Assembly (NCBI RefSeq): GCF_011762095.1
Contig: NZ_JAASQO010000013.1
Coordinates: 40,731 to 104,730, forward strand
Source of the DNA: Parvibaculum indicum
Lineage (GTDB): Bacteria; Pseudomonadota; Alphaproteobacteria; Parvibaculales; Parvibaculaceae
DNA length: 64,000 nucleotides
Direction: 5' to 3'
Positions 37,329 through 47,216 of the stretch are shown here, in pieces. The notes beneath the pieces are model-generated. The model searched no databases. It saw nothing but the letters and a program-made list of their open reading frames with translations, and was not told the origin of the DNA. The position numbers were made by a program, and so were the translations under genes. Every line of letters begins with the position of its first letter. Position 1 is the first letter of the stretch.

Positions 37329-38728
37329 GCGGGCAGGTTCCCGGGGGCGCGCCGCGAGGCGACCAGCTTGGCGAGCGCCGCCGAGGCGATGCGGGTCTTC
37401 AGCGAATCCGAGCGGCTGGTCAGGATGATCGGCACGCGCGCCCCGAGCACGAGCCCGGCGGCATCGGCGCCTGCGAAATAGATGAGCTGCTTCGCCAGCA
37501 TGTTGCCCGCCTCGAGATCGGGCACAAGCAGGATGTCGGCATGTCCGGCGACCGAAGAGACGATGCCCTTCGTCCGCGCCGCATCAGGGCTGATCGCATT
37601 GTCGAAGGCGAGCGGCCCGTCGACGCGCGCACCGGTGATCTGTCCGCGCGCGGCCATGACGGTCAGCGCGGCCGCGTCGAGCGTCGAGGGCATCTCGGCA
37701 TTGACCGTTTCCACTGCGGCGAGAACCGCGACGAGCGGCTCGGGGTTGCCAAGGATATGCAGCAGGTCGATCGCGTTCTGGCAGATGTCGCGCTTATGCT
37801 CGAGCGTCGGCTGGATGTTGATCGCGGCATCGGTGACGATCAGCGGCTTGGCATAGGCGGGCACGCTCACGGCGTAGACATGGCTGATGCGCCGCTCCGT
37901 CCTCAGGCCGGAGCCGGCCGCCACGACGGCGGCGAGCAGTTCGTCGCTGTGAAGACTGCCCTTCATCAGCATCACGACCTTGCCGGCCACAGCGAGCTCG
38001 ACGGCCCGCGCTGCGGCGGCGTGGCTGTGCGCGACGGCCTCGATTGCAAGGCCGTCGAGTGAGACCTGCGCGGCGTCGGCAGCGGCGCGGATCTTCGCCT
38101 CGGGGCCGATCAGCAGCGGCTCCAGCAGCCCCTCGTCGCGCAGCTCGACGGCGGCGAGGATCGCCTCCGGCGAGCAGGGATGCACGATCGCTGTCCGCAG
38201 AGCCGGCAGCGCGCGCGCCTGCCTGACGAATTCCTCGTAGCGGTCGTTGCGCCGGATCGCGACCTCCGGCAGGGCCGTCCTCGGCCAGGAGATCGGGTGC
38301 TCGGGCGCGATCACTGTGGCGGTGCCGCTCAGCACCTCCTCGCCGCGCTGGTTGGCGCAGCGTGTGTCCAGCAGGACGATCCGCTTCTCCGGCCGCTTCT
38401 CCTGCACCGTGACGGTGACGGTGATGGTATCGCCGGGCGCGACGGGTTTCCTGAAACGCAGATCCTGGCCGAGATAAATCGTGCCTGGACCTGGTAGTCT
38501 CGTGCCGAGCACGGCCGAAACGAGCGCTGCCGTCCACATGCCATGGGCGACGATATGGCCGAACAGATCGGTCGCGGCGAACGCAGCGTCGAGATGAGCG
38601 GGGTTCACGTCTCCGGAGACGGTGGCGAAGAGATCGATATCGTCGCGCCCGACGATGCGCACCAGCGAGGCGCTCTCGCCGATCGCGAGTTCGTCGAAAG
38701 TGCGGTTCGTGAGGATGCTCCGGTCCAT
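37325..38728 (-). CDS. MaoC-type hydratase fused to phosphate acetyl/butyryltransferase
   Basis: The 467-residue protein joins two domains. Residues 1-150 form a MaoC hot-dog domain (FATVSGDVNPAHLDAAFA, FGHIVAHGMWTAAL), as in (R)-enoyl-CoA hydratases. Residues 160-467 form a phosphotransacetylase domain (HPCSPEAILAA, VMLMKGSLHSDEL, ISHVYAVSVP, VPDLEAGNMLAKQLIYFAGADAAG). It could interconvert acetyl phosphate and acetyl-CoA and supply (R)-3-hydroxyacyl-CoA to the PHB synthase next to it. The start is ATG 38728 with GAGGATCC before it. Confidence 0.92.
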   Translation of the reverse strand: MDRSILTNRTFDELAIGESASLVRIVGRDDIDLFATVSGDVNPAHLDAAFAATDLFGHIVAHGMWTAALVSAVLGTRLPGPGTIYLGQDLRFRKPVAPGDTITVTVTVQEKRPEKRIVLLDTRCANQRGEEVLSGTATVIAPEHPISWPRTALPEVAIRRNDRYEEFVRQARALPALRTAIVHPCSPEAILAAVELRDEGLLEPLLIGPEAKIRAAADAAQVSLDGLAIEAVAHSHAAAARAVELAVAGKVVMLMKGSLHSDELLAAVVAAGSGLRTERRISHVYAVSVPAYAKPLIVTDAAINIQPTLEHKRDICQNAIDLLHILGNPEPLVAVLAAVETVNAEMPSTLDAAALTVMAARGQITGARVDGPLAFDNAISPDAARTKGIVSSVAGHADILLVPDLEAGNMLAKQLIYFAGADAAGLVLGARVPIILTSRSDSLKTRIASAALAKLVASRRAPGNLPA

Positions 38729-38735
38729 CGGATCC

Positions 38736-40529
38736 TCAGCGTTGCAGGACATAGGCGCCGGGGGCGTCGTCGAGCGGGACGAGGCCCTTTTCGGCATTGC
38801 CCATGGCGGGTGGCGAGACGCGATCGTCGGCGGACTGCGCCGCGAGCCACTCCACCCAGCTTATCCACCACGATCCGTCATGAGACGTCGCGTTCTCGAC
38901 CCATTCGTCCGGGCCGAGAATCGGGTCTTCGTGGGCCTTGGTCGCGATGCGAAAGCGCCGGCGGGGATGGCCCGGCTCGCTCACGATGCCGGCATTGTGC
39001 CCGCCGCTCGTCAACACGAAGGTGACGTCGGCATCCGTCAGGTAGTGGATCTTGTAGACGGAGCGCCAGGGCGCGACATGATCACGCTCCGTGCCGACCA
39101 CGAAGAGCGGCGTGCGGATGTTTTGCAGGGCGGCCGGGCGGCCCTCCACCATCAGACGGCCGACGGCCAGCTCGTTGTCGAGATAGAGCTTCTGCAGATA
39201 TTCCGCATGCATGCGGTAGGGCATGCGGGTGGAATCGGCGTTCCACGCCATCAGGTCGATCATCGGCGTGCGCTCGCCCATCAGGTAATCGTGCACAAGG
39301 CGCGACCAGATCAGGTCGTTGGAGCGCAGGAGCTGGAAGGCGCCGGCCATCTGGTCGGCGGCCAGATAGCCGCGATTCCACATCATACTGTCGAGATAGT
39401 GCAACTGGCTGTGGTCGATGAAGAGTGCGAGCTCGCCCGGTTCGCTGAAGTCGGTCTGTGCCGCGAGCAGCGTCAGCGAGGCAAGGCGAGCGTCTCGGGC
39501 CTTCGCCATCGCCGCCGCTGCGACCGAGAGCAGTGTCCCGCCCAGGCAATAGCCCGCCGCATGGATCTTCCGGTCGGGCACGATAGCTCCGACTGCTTCC
39601 AGCGCCGCCATCACCCCCAGGCGCCGGTAGTCGTCGAGGCTGAGCTCCCGGTCCTGCTCGGTCGGGTTGCGCCAGGAAATGCAGAATACCGTGTGTCCCT
39701 GCGCCACGAGATGGCGGATCAGCGAGTTCTGCGGCGACAGGTCGAGGATGTAGTATTTCATGATCCAGGCCGGCACGATCAGGATCGGCTCGGGGCGGAC
39801 TGTTTCGGTCGTGGGCGCATACTGGATCAGCTCGATCAGATGGTTGCGGTAGACCACCTTGCCGGGCGTGACCGCGACGTCGCGGCCGACGACGAAGTCC
39901 TCCGTCCCGACCGGAGGCTGCCCGGTCACCAGCCGGCCGGTATCCTCGATCCAATTCTGGAAGCCCTGGACAAGGTTGGCGCCGCCGGTCTCCTGCATCT
40001 TCGCGAGGATCTCGGGATTGGTGAACGGGTTATTGGAGGGCGACGCCATATCGAGCAGCTGACGCGCCGTGAAGGACACCACGTCCTCGTGGTGCGGCGT
40101 CACGCCTGGAACCTCATGCGTGACGTTGTGCCACCATTGCTGGTTCAGCAGGAAGGCCTGGGACCAGATTTTGAAGGGGAATTGACGCCAGCTCTCGTCG
40201 CTGAAGCGATAATCCCCCGGCAGAGGCTGAATGCAGGGCGGAGCATTGACGTCCGGCGCCGTGGCGGCGAGATGCGCCAGCAGACGGCCCGCCTTGCGGC
40301 CAGCCTTGTAGGCGAGCTCGGCGCGCTTGCCCGGCGCCGCGGCGAGATGGATCGACCAGTCGAAGAAGGCGAGCGCCAGGGCCTGGGGTGAGAGGCCGGC
40401 GGTGAACTGCGCGCTCAGCGCCTCGCGCATGCGGTCGATCGAGCGGAAGGCCTCAAGGCCCAGCGCTTCCGAATTGGCCGGTGTGGAATCTGGATTGGGG
40501 ACTATCTGCGACGGGCTCGGTTGTGTCAT
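38736..40529 (-). CDS. phaC: Poly(3-hydroxyalkanoate) synthase, class I type
   Basis: PhaC polymerises (R)-3-hydroxyacyl-CoA into storage polyester. The 597-residue protein shows the synthase lipase box with the catalytic Cys in GYCLGG (about 318-323), and the conserved WNADSTRMP (Asp region) and SGGHNAGI (His region). The N-terminal domain with FPFKIWSQAFLLNQQWW is typical. Its start overlaps the upstream TetR stop, and the maoC-pta gene begins 8 bases after it. A phasin gene is divergent nearby. Confidence 0.96.
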   Translation of the reverse strand: MTQPSPSQIVPNPDSTPANSEALGLEAFRSIDRMREALSAQFTAGLSPQALALAFFDWSIHLAAAPGKRAELAYKAGRKAGRLLAHLAATAPDVNAPPCIQPLPGDYRFSDESWRQFPFKIWSQAFLLNQQWWHNVTHEVPGVTPHHEDVVSFTARQLLDMASPSNNPFTNPEILAKMQETGGANLVQGFQNWIEDTGRLVTGQPPVGTEDFVVGRDVAVTPGKVVYRNHLIELIQYAPTTETVRPEPILIVPAWIMKYYILDLSPQNSLIRHLVAQGHTVFCISWRNPTEQDRELSLDDYRRLGVMAALEAVGAIVPDRKIHAAGYCLGGTLLSVAAAAMAKARDARLASLTLLAAQTDFSEPGELALFIDHSQLHYLDSMMWNRGYLAADQMAGAFQLLRSNDLIWSRLVHDYLMGERTPMIDLMAWNADSTRMPYRMHAEYLQKLYLDNELAVGRLMVEGRPAALQNIRTPLFVVGTERDHVAPWRSVYKIHYLTDADVTFVLTSGGHNAGIVSEPGHPRRRFRIATKAHEDPILGPDEWVENATSHDGSWWISWVEWLAAQSADDRVSPPAMGNAEKGLVPLDDAPGAYVLQR

Positions 40530-41173
40530 GACTGGCCTTTCGGACGCGATCTGGCCGCCATGGCGGCCATGCTCGGCAGCGTCTGGTGATCGTCGGGCGC
40601 CGCCGCCGGCTCGAGGCAGGCCTGAATCAAGCGGGCGACCATTTTTTCCATGTCTTGGCTGCTGGCATCGCGAAGGCTCGCGACGCCGAGAACGTCGCGC
40701 AGCAATGCAATGCCTGCGACACAGCCCATGGCCATGGCCGCTCCCAATTCGCCGTTCGGCTCGCTTTGCAACGCTAACGGCTCGATGAAGTCGTGTTGCA
40801 CCAGCTCGCGAAGGATAGGGCTCGCGCGAACGCTGTTCAGAGAGCGTACGAAGAGATTGAGTGGGTCGATGCGCTCAGTCGCGGGGAGGCATCTCGCGCG
40901 TACGAAAAGCGCGGCCAGCGCAAGGACAGGCTCTTCCGCCTGGGTCGCTTTGTGGAAGTCGCCGTCGAGCGTCGCTCGCACCGCCTGCTTGAACAGCTCT
41001 TCCTTCGAGCCGAAGGCGCGGTGGACGAGCGCGACGTCGACGCCGACATCGCCCGCGATGTCGCGCAGCGTCGTGTCGTCGTAGGAATGCTGCGAGAAGC
41101 GCATCGCCGCCGCGGCGAGGATGCGGTGGCGCGTGGCATTGGCCGATCGTCTTGAGGTTGCTTCATCTGTCAT
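40526..41173 (-). CDS. TetR-family regulator of the pha/acetate cluster
   Basis: The 215-residue protein begins MTDEATSRRSANATRH, and its helix-turn-helix lies at about 30-60 (TTLRDIAGDVGVDVALVHRAFGSKEELF). It is the first gene of the minus-strand cluster and is translationally coupled to phaC by ATGA overlap, so it probably controls its own operon. The ligand is unknown. An upstream ATG at 41209 is in frame but less likely. Confidence 0.85.
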   Translation of the reverse strand: MTDEATSRRSANATRHRILAAAAMRFSQHSYDDTTLRDIAGDVGVDVALVHRAFGSKEELFKQAVRATLDGDFHKATQAEEPVLALAALFVRARCLPATERIDPLNLFVRSLNSVRASPILRELVQHDFIEPLALQSEPNGELGAAMAMGCVAGIALLRDVLGVASLRDASSQDMEKMVARLIQACLEPAAAPDDHQTLPSMAAMAARSRPKGQS

Positions 41174-41240
41174 TGGGGCGCCATCGAAATTGTTTGCCGC
41201 GCTGCACAATCTCCGGTATCACGGACTTAGTCAACAAGCG

Positions 41241-41254
41241 TTGACATGGATCAA
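41241..41254. promoter_or_regulatory. FixK/FNR box between divergent TetR-phaC and phasin genes
   Basis: TTGACATGGATCAA fits the FixK/FNR consensus TTGA-N6-TCAA perfectly. It lies 68 bases upstream of the TetR start and 81 bases upstream of the phasin start, so it could serve either direction. This is the best of three related sites in the cluster. Confidence 0.6.
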
Positions 41255-41334
41255 TGCGGCTATCGCGCGAACGCGAAATGTACTCGGGCTGCGTGGGTTC
41301 GCAGCCGTGACAGTCACTTGGAAAGGTCTTTTCG

Positions 41335-41670
41335 ATGCCGACAGAGAAAGCTGCGCCGACCGAAGCCGCCGTAGGAGCGCAGGATGCCGCTTCAGTGCAG
41401 AGTCAAATTAATTCAGCTGCGGAACTGGCTAGCCAGTTCGTCGGGGCTCCGTTGCGGATGTATATGACGTTGTCTCGCGGCTGGCTCGAAACAGCATCAC
41501 GATCTCTAAATGCGCAGGCAGAGCATATCGCTCGCCTTTCCAAGTGCAGGAATCCAGCGGAGGTCCTCTCCTGTCAGGCTGAGTTCACGAGGAAAGCGCT
41601 TACAACCTCTTTGGAGGACGGCCAGAAGCTTTTTGACTCCCTGCGGATGGACGACACGCCGAAACACTAG
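41335..41670 (+). CDS. Phasin-like PHB granule protein
   Basis: This 111-residue protein is Ala/Gln/Ser-rich and helical, with the phasin-type core QINSAAELASQFVGAPLRMY and SLNAQAEHIARLSKCRNPAEVLSCQAEFTRKALTTSLED-like heptads (residues 25-100). Phasins coat PHB granules, and the gene lies divergent to phaC, which supports the call. AAGG precedes the start. The length is typical of short rhizobial phasins. Confidence 0.8.
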   Translation: MPTEKAAPTEAAVGAQDAASVQSQINSAAELASQFVGAPLRMYMTLSRGWLETASRSLNAQAEHIARLSKCRNPAEVLSCQAEFTRKALTTSLEDGQKLFDSLRMDDTPKH

Positions 41671-41727
41671 GAAGGAGATCCTGGTAATTTCAGATGCGAT
41701 TGCGATCGCCAACCGGGGCCGCTTCCG

Positions 41728-42795
41728 ATGAACGACAAAATCAAGAAATGGGGGGCGGCGGCCCTCGTTATCGTCGCCGCGGCGGGCGCATACGTCGCCT
41801 GGAGCAAGCTCGACCCCGCGGCTTTACCCGCAGGAATTGTTGCTGGAAACGGTCGGATTGAGGCAGTGGAGATCGATATCTCCACGAGGACCGCCGGACG
41901 GATCAAGGAAATTCTGGTCAACGAAGGCGATTTCGTCGAGGTCGGGCAAGTCCTTGCCGTGATGGATACCGAGCAGCTTGAAAGCAGGCGCCGGCAGGCC
42001 GAAGCCGATCTTCGGCGCGCGACCATCAGCATTAGTACGGCGCAAAGCCTGGTCGCGCAGCGGGAAGCGGAGAGCGAGGCCGCCGTTGCCGTCGTCGCTC
42101 AACGTGAGGCGCAGCTCGACGCAGCGGACCGAAAACTTGCCCGCTCCGAGCAGTTGGTAAAAACCCAAGCCACCAGCCAGCAAGTGCTCGATGATGATCG
42201 GGCAAACCAGCAAGGCGCGAAAGCCGCAGTCGGGGCAGCACGAGCCCAACTCGCGGCAACACAAGCCGCGATCAGCGCCGCCAAAGCGCAGGTCGTGGAT
42301 GCCGAAGCAGCGGTCGAGGCCGCCCGCGCAGCAATCGCCAGTATAGCGTCCGATATCAACGATAGCTCTTTGCGAGCATCGCGGTCCGGACGCATCCAAT
42401 ATCGTGTTGCTCAACCGGGGGAAGTGCTGTCAGCCGGCGGACGCGTTCTCAACCTCGTTGACGTCGGCGACGTCTACATGACGTTCTTCTTGCCGACCAC
42501 CCAGGCGGGCCGGATCGCGCTTGGGAGCGACGTCCGCATCGTGCTTGATGCGGCACCGCAGTATGTCATTCCCGCCAGTGTGAGCTTCGTCGCCGATGTC
42601 GCGCAGTTTACGCCCAAGACCGTGGAAACGAGGGAAGAGCGCGAGAAGCTGATGTTCCGCATCAGAGCGAAGATTTCGGAAGAGCTTCTCAGGAAATACG
42701 TTCAGCAAGTCAAGACAGGCTTGCCCGGCATGGCCTACGTCAAGATAACGAAGGAAGCCGACTGGCCTGCGAACCTTGCGAGGCCCGTTCAATGA
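41728..42795 (+). CDS. HlyD-type membrane fusion protein (YhiI-like)
   Basis: The 355-residue adaptor has an N-terminal membrane anchor (about 8-25), a lipoyl-like half (about 45-85) and a long coiled coil (about 85-215, rich in Ala, Gln and Glu). A barrel region follows ([18 protein letters not shown]). It overlaps the next gene by ATGA and belongs to a three-gene exporter set (MFP, RbbA-type ATPase/permease, ABC-2 permease), the E. coli yhiI-rbbA-yhhJ arrangement. It starts 57 bases after the phasin gene, so it may be cotranscribed. Confidence 0.9.
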   Translation: MNDKIKKWGAAALVIVAAAGAYVAWSKLDPAALPAGIVAGNGRIEAVEIDISTRTAGRIKEILVNEGDFVEVGQVLAVMDTEQLESRRRQAEADLRRATISISTAQSLVAQREAESEAAVAVVAQREAQLDAADRKLARSEQLVKTQATSQQVLDDDRANQQGAKAAVGAARAQLAATQAAISAAKAQVVDAEAAVEAARAAIASIASDINDSSLRASRSGRIQYRVAQPGEVLSAGGRVLNLVDVGDVYMTFFLPTTQAGRIALGSDVRIVLDAAPQYVIPASVSFVADVAQFTPKTVETREEREKLMFRIRAKISEELLRKYVQQVKTGLPGMAYVKITKEADWPANLARPVQ

Positions 42796-45584
42796 CGGAA
42801 ACGGCGACCGACACCCCCCTCGATGGGGTGGAACGGGCCGTTCATATCGAGGGCGTCAGTCTTTCCTATGGTAAGACCCTCGCGCTCGATGGTGTCGATC
42901 TCGATATCCCCGCTGGCCAGATGGTGGGACTCATCGGCCCCGACGGCGTCGGCAAATCGAGTCTGCTTTCACTGATCGCCGGGGCACGCATTGTCCAGAC
43001 CGGCAAGATCGAAGTTCTGGGCGGGGATATTGCGGACGCCAGCTACCGTCAAACCGCCTACGCACGTATCGCCTACATGCCGCAGGGCCTGGGAAAGAAC
43101 CTCTATCCTACACTTTCGGTGTTCGAGAATATCGACTTCTTCGGACGGCTGTTCGGTCACACCAAGGATGAGCGAAAGCGCCGCATCCTCGACCTCACCG
43201 CCCGCACGGGCATGTCGCCGTTTGTCGACCGCCCGGCTGGAAAGCTCTCAGGCGGGATGAAGCAGAAGACCAGTCTTTGCTGCTCTCTCATTCATGATCC
43301 TGACCTCCTGATCCTCGATGAGCCGACTACTGGCGTTGATCCGCTCTCCCGCCGGCAGTTCTGGGAACTGATCGAAGACATCCGCCGCGACCGCCCCGGC
43401 ATGAGCGTCATCGTAGCCACTGCGTATATGGAGGAGGCAGCGCGTTTCGATTGGCTGGTTGCGATGAATGACGGCAAGGTCCTGGCAACCGGAACCCCCG
43501 GCGAGCTGCTCGCGCGTACGTCCACGCAGAACCTCGACGCAGCCTTCATCGCTTTGCTGCCCGACGAGTTACGCAAGGACCACCGGGAGGTTGTCATTCC
43601 GCGGCGGGAAGCGGATGGAGATCTGGAGATTGCAATCGAGGCGGAGCATGTCAGCGTCCGCTTCGGCGACTTCACGGCCGTGGACAATGTCAGCTTCCGA
43701 ATTCCGCGCGGCGAGATATTCGGCTTCCTCGGCTCGAACGGTTGCGGCAAGACGACAACGATGAAGGTCCTGACGGGGCTTCTACCCGCCAGCGAGGGCC
43801 GAGCGCGCCTGTTCGGCCGCGAGGTAGACACGAGCGACATCGACGTCCGTCGCCGTGTCGGATTCATGAGCCAGTCCTTCTCGCTCTATAACGAGCTCAC
43901 GGTCCGGCAGAATCTCGAGTTGCACGCCAAGCTGTTTCGCCTGTCGTCCGACACGATACCTGAACGAGTCGACGAAATGGCTCGGCGCTTCGACCTTCCC
44001 GATGTGATCGACGCGCTTCCGGACGCACTTCCACTCGGTATACGGCAACGATTGTCGCTAGCCGTCGCGATGATCCATTCCCCGGACATCCTCATCCTCG
44101 ACGAGCCGACATCGGGCGTCGACCCCGTCGCACGCGACGGGTTCTGGCAGATTCTCGCAGAACTGTCGCGGAACGACGGCGTAACGATCTTTGTCTCAAC
44201 CCATTTCATGAATGAAGCCGAACTCTGCGACCGCATCTCGCTCATGCATGCCGGCAAGGTCCTCGTCAGCGATACGCCCGAGGCAATCATCGCCAAACGA
44301 TCCGCGAAAAGCCTCGAAGAGGCGTTCGTTGCTTATCTGGAAGACGCCATCGGGGAAAGTCATGAACAGCCTGCTTCGTTCGCCCCCCGGCAGGCTCAGG
44401 CGGCGGGTGAGGCGACAGAGGCTCCGAAATCCTCTGATACCTCACCCGTCCGCCGCGTCTTCGATTTACGTCGGATGTTTGCTTATACCCAGCGAGAGGC
44501 CCTTGAGCTTCGGCGCGACCCGATCCGCGCCACGCTGGCGTTCCTGGGCACGATCATCTTGATGTTTGTCATTGGCTTCGGCGTCAGCATGGACGTCGAA
44601 AACCTGACCTTTGCTGTTCTCGACCGCGACGACACCACAGCGAGCCGCGACTACGTGCAGCAGATCTCCGGATCACGCTACTTCATCGAGCGCCCACCCA
44701 TCACCGACTATGCCGATCTCGACAACCGAATGCGCAACGGGGAAATCAGTCTCGCGATAGAAATCCCGCCGGGCTTCGGCCGTGACGTTGCGCGCGGCCG
44801 GTCCGTTGAAATTGCGGCCTGGATCGACGGCGCCATGCCATCGCGTGCGGAAACGGTCCGGGGATATGTTCAGGGGATGCATGCAACCTGGCTCGCACAA
44901 AAGGCACGGGAGCTTTACGGCCGATCTGCGAACCTCAGCGAGTTCAGGCTAGAGGTCAGGTATCGCTACAATCCCGATGTACAGAGCCTCGTGGCGATGG
45001 CTCCCGCCGTAATTCCTCTTTTGCTCCTCATGATCCCCGCCATGCTTGCAGCCCTCAGCGTCGTTCGTGAGAAGGAGCTCGGCTCGATCATCAATTTCCA
45101 CGTTACTCCCGTGACGAAGCTCGAATTCTTGCTTGGCAAACAGATGCCCTATATCGGGCTCGCTTTTGTCAATTTCCTGATGCTGGCGGCCCTCACAATC
45201 TTTGTATTTCAGGTGCCCTTTACGGGCAGCTTCTTGACGCTGACCGCGGCCGCACTGCTTTACGTGATCATTTCCACCGGCATGGGTCTCGTACTCTCGA
45301 CACTCATAAACAGCCAGATCGCCGCCATATTCGCGACTGCACTGCTCACTCTTCTGCCTGCGGTGCAGTTCTCCGGAATGATCGATCCAGTGTCATCTCT
45401 GCAAGGAGCAGGCGCGATCATCGGAAAGATCTATCCCGCGACCTATTTCGTGACGATCTCGCGCGGAACATTTTCGAAAGGGCTCGACTTCTCCGACCTC
45501 GCCAGCTCATTCATTCCGTTGCTGATTGCCGTTCCGGTTCTCTTGGGACTTGGGGTCGCGCTCCTCAAGAAGCAGGCAGCCTGA
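42792..45584 (+). CDS. rbbA: RbbA-like ABC transporter, two ATPases fused to a permease
   Basis: The 930-residue protein has two ABC domains followed by an ABC-2 permease. Domain 1 has GPDGVGKSS (about 56), LSGGMKQ and [13 protein letters not shown]; domain 2 has GSNGCGKTT (about 315), a degenerate signature LPLGIRQ and [13 protein letters not shown]. From about residue 575 there is a first helix, a periplasmic part and a cluster of helices (about 730-925). In E. coli RbbA is known as a ribosome-associated ATPase, but the fused permease suggests export. Domain order and length match that family. Confidence 0.92.
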   Translation: MTETATDTPLDGVERAVHIEGVSLSYGKTLALDGVDLDIPAGQMVGLIGPDGVGKSSLLSLIAGARIVQTGKIEVLGGDIADASYRQTAYARIAYMPQGLGKNLYPTLSVFENIDFFGRLFGHTKDERKRRILDLTARTGMSPFVDRPAGKLSGGMKQKTSLCCSLIHDPDLLILDEPTTGVDPLSRRQFWELIEDIRRDRPGMSVIVATAYMEEAARFDWLVAMNDGKVLATGTPGELLARTSTQNLDAAFIALLPDELRKDHREVVIPRREADGDLEIAIEAEHVSVRFGDFTAVDNVSFRIPRGEIFGFLGSNGCGKTTTMKVLTGLLPASEGRARLFGREVDTSDIDVRRRVGFMSQSFSLYNELTVRQNLELHAKLFRLSSDTIPERVDEMARRFDLPDVIDALPDALPLGIRQRLSLAVAMIHSPDILILDEPTSGVDPVARDGFWQILAELSRNDGVTIFVSTHFMNEAELCDRISLMHAGKVLVSDTPEAIIAKRSAKSLEEAFVAYLEDAIGESHEQPASFAPRQAQAAGEATEAPKSSDTSPVRRVFDLRRMFAYTQREALELRRDPIRATLAFLGTIILMFVIGFGVSMDVENLTFAVLDRDDTTASRDYVQQISGSRYFIERPPITDYADLDNRMRNGEISLAIEIPPGFGRDVARGRSVEIAAWIDGAMPSRAETVRGYVQGMHATWLAQKARELYGRSANLSEFRLEVRYRYNPDVQSLVAMAPAVIPLLLLMIPAMLAALSVVREKELGSIINFHVTPVTKLEFLLGKQMPYIGLAFVNFLMLAALTIFVFQVPFTGSFLTLTAAALLYVIISTGMGLVLSTLINSQIAAIFATALLTLLPAVQFSGMIDPVSSLQGAGAIIGKIYPATYFVTISRGTFSKGLDFSDLASSFIPLLIAVPVLLGLGVALLKKQAA

Positions 45585-45585
45585 C

Positions 45586-46698
45586 ATGCACTTCGACAAC
45601 CTTGCAAACCTCGGCATAAAAGAACTGCGCGGCTTGTTGCGCGACCCGGTGATGCTCGTCTTGATAGTCTATTCCTTCACCTTCTCGATCTATACGGCAT
45701 CAACAGCGGCGCCTGAGACGCTCCGAAACGCCCCGATCGCGATCGTCGATGAGGATCAATCGCCGGTCTCGTCCAGGATCCTCACGGCGTTCTACCCGCC
45801 GTATTTCCTGCCGCCCCATCTCATCTCGGCACACGAGATGGACGCCCGGCTGGATGCCGGCCTCGACACCTTCGCTTTGAACATCCCCCCGAACTTCCAG
45901 CGCGATCTCCTCGCCGGTCGCTCGCCTGCGATTCAACTCAATATTGACGCGACCCGAATGACACAAGCATTCACCGGAGGCGGCTATGTTCAATCGATCG
46001 TTAGCAGCGAGGTGAGCGAATTCGCCAATCGGTATCGAGGCACAGCGCGGCCTCCGATCGACCTCAATCTGAGAGCTGTCTTCAACCAGGAACTTAACAA
46101 GAGCTGGTTCGGCGCCATCAACAGCGTCATCTCCTCAGTCACAATGCTCTCCATCATTCTGACTGGTGCTGCGCTGATCCGCGAGCGGGAGCACGGCACG
46201 GTCGAGCATCTCTTGGTCATGCCCGTCACGCCGACGGAAATCATGATCAGCAAGATCTGGTCGATGGGCCTCGTCGTACTTGTCGCATCGGCGTTCTCGC
46301 TGACGTTCATCGTACAGGGGGTACTATCCGTTCCTGTGCAGGGGTCGATAGCGCTCTTTCTGACAGGTGCAGCCCTGCAATTGTTCGCGACGACCTCGCT
46401 CGGCATTTTCCTCGCGACGGTCGCTGGCTCCATGCCGCAATTCGGCTTGCTGCTGATGCTGGTGCTCCTCCCGCTGCAAATGCTTTCCGGCGGCAGCACC
46501 CCAAGGGAGAGCATGCCGGAACTCATTCAGACAATCATGCTCGCGGCGCCGAACACGCATTTTGTGATCCTTGCGCAGGCGGTGCTGTTCCGCGGTGCGG
46601 GTATCGATGTCGTGTGGCCACAGCTTGCCGCGCTGTTCGTCATAGGCTGCGTGCTCTTTTACTTCTCACTTCGCCGGTTCAGACAGTTCCTGAAGTAA
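45586..46698 (+). CDS. yhhJ: ABC-2 type permease (YhhJ-like)
   Basis: The 370-residue permease starts MHFDNLANLGIKEL one base after the rbbA stop and has the ABC-2 layout: helix at about 20-40, periplasmic part, then five or more helices (about 180-365). The signature REREHGTVEHLLVMPVTP is at about 200-217. It completes the YhiI-RbbA-YhhJ-like exporter. The substrate is unknown. Confidence 0.88.
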   Translation: MHFDNLANLGIKELRGLLRDPVMLVLIVYSFTFSIYTASTAAPETLRNAPIAIVDEDQSPVSSRILTAFYPPYFLPPHLISAHEMDARLDAGLDTFALNIPPNFQRDLLAGRSPAIQLNIDATRMTQAFTGGGYVQSIVSSEVSEFANRYRGTARPPIDLNLRAVFNQELNKSWFGAINSVISSVTMLSIILTGAALIREREHGTVEHLLVMPVTPTEIMISKIWSMGLVVLVASAFSLTFIVQGVLSVPVQGSIALFLTGAALQLFATTSLGIFLATVAGSMPQFGLLLMLVLLPLQMLSGGSTPRESMPELIQTIMLAAPNTHFVILAQAVLFRGAGIDVVWPQLAALFVIGCVLFYFSLRRFRQFLK

Positions 46699-47175
46699 CA
46701 GCGACCGAAGGGAACACGGATTTCTAATCACTAAGAGCGAACGTCCGAGCGTAGCCTCGATAAAATGCGAGCCATCGCGGCAAAGGTAGTTCGAGATCGT
46801 GCGTGTCCGGACTTCGGCCGCAATGGCGGGCATTGCGGACGGTGAATCGACGAACCGTCATATAAGGGAGGAGCGGCGGTCGTCGCTGCTGCGGCCGCAG
46901 TCCACTTTTGCCTGTTGCGAAGCCGGAGAGCTGGCGCGGCGCTCGTGAGACGCGCTTATGACAGGTCCGTATCGAAACTACACGGGACGGGACGGTGCGC
47001 ATTCCAGCTGACCTGACGGTGCCGAGCTTCAGCGCCACGCTCCAACGCGTCGTCGCGGCGAACAAGACGCTCGTTCCCGGTCACGCAACGCCGTGATGTC
47101 ACCGAGGGCGTGACCAGCTTGCAGAAACTGTCCCAGCACGGCTTGGTGCGCATTCATGCGCGCGGCCTCGAATAT
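46699..47175. other. Intergenic stretch without a recognisable gene
   Basis: Nearly 480 bases between yhhJ and the next TetR gene hold only short frames of no known family. Base use is GC-rich and irregular, as in a decayed region. Nothing in it can be named from the sequence. Confidence 0.5.
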
Positions 47176-47216
47176 TTGACATGCGTCCAACAAGGTCTAA
47201 ATTGGACTCATGTCAA
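47176..47216 (+). promoter_or_regulatory. Promoter enclosed by a 15-bp inverted repeat, TetR autoregulatory operator
   Basis: TTGACATGCGTCCAA (47176-47190) and TTGGACTCATGTCAA (47202-47216) form an inverted repeat with one mismatch and an 11-bp spacer. The left arm contains a perfect -35 (TTGACA 47176-47181), and TAAATT at 47198-47203 is a -10 at 16-bp spacing. Transcription would begin near 47209-47210, the A of the tetR start codon, so the mRNA may be leaderless. Confidence 0.65.

Noticed and set aside
38622..40391. 589-residue plus-strand frame opposite phaC
   Set aside because: No motif or ribosome site; the PHB synthase on the minus strand explains the open frame.
46724..47065. Minus-strand frame downstream of yhhJ
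   Set aside because: No recognised family and irregular composition; treated as noncoding.
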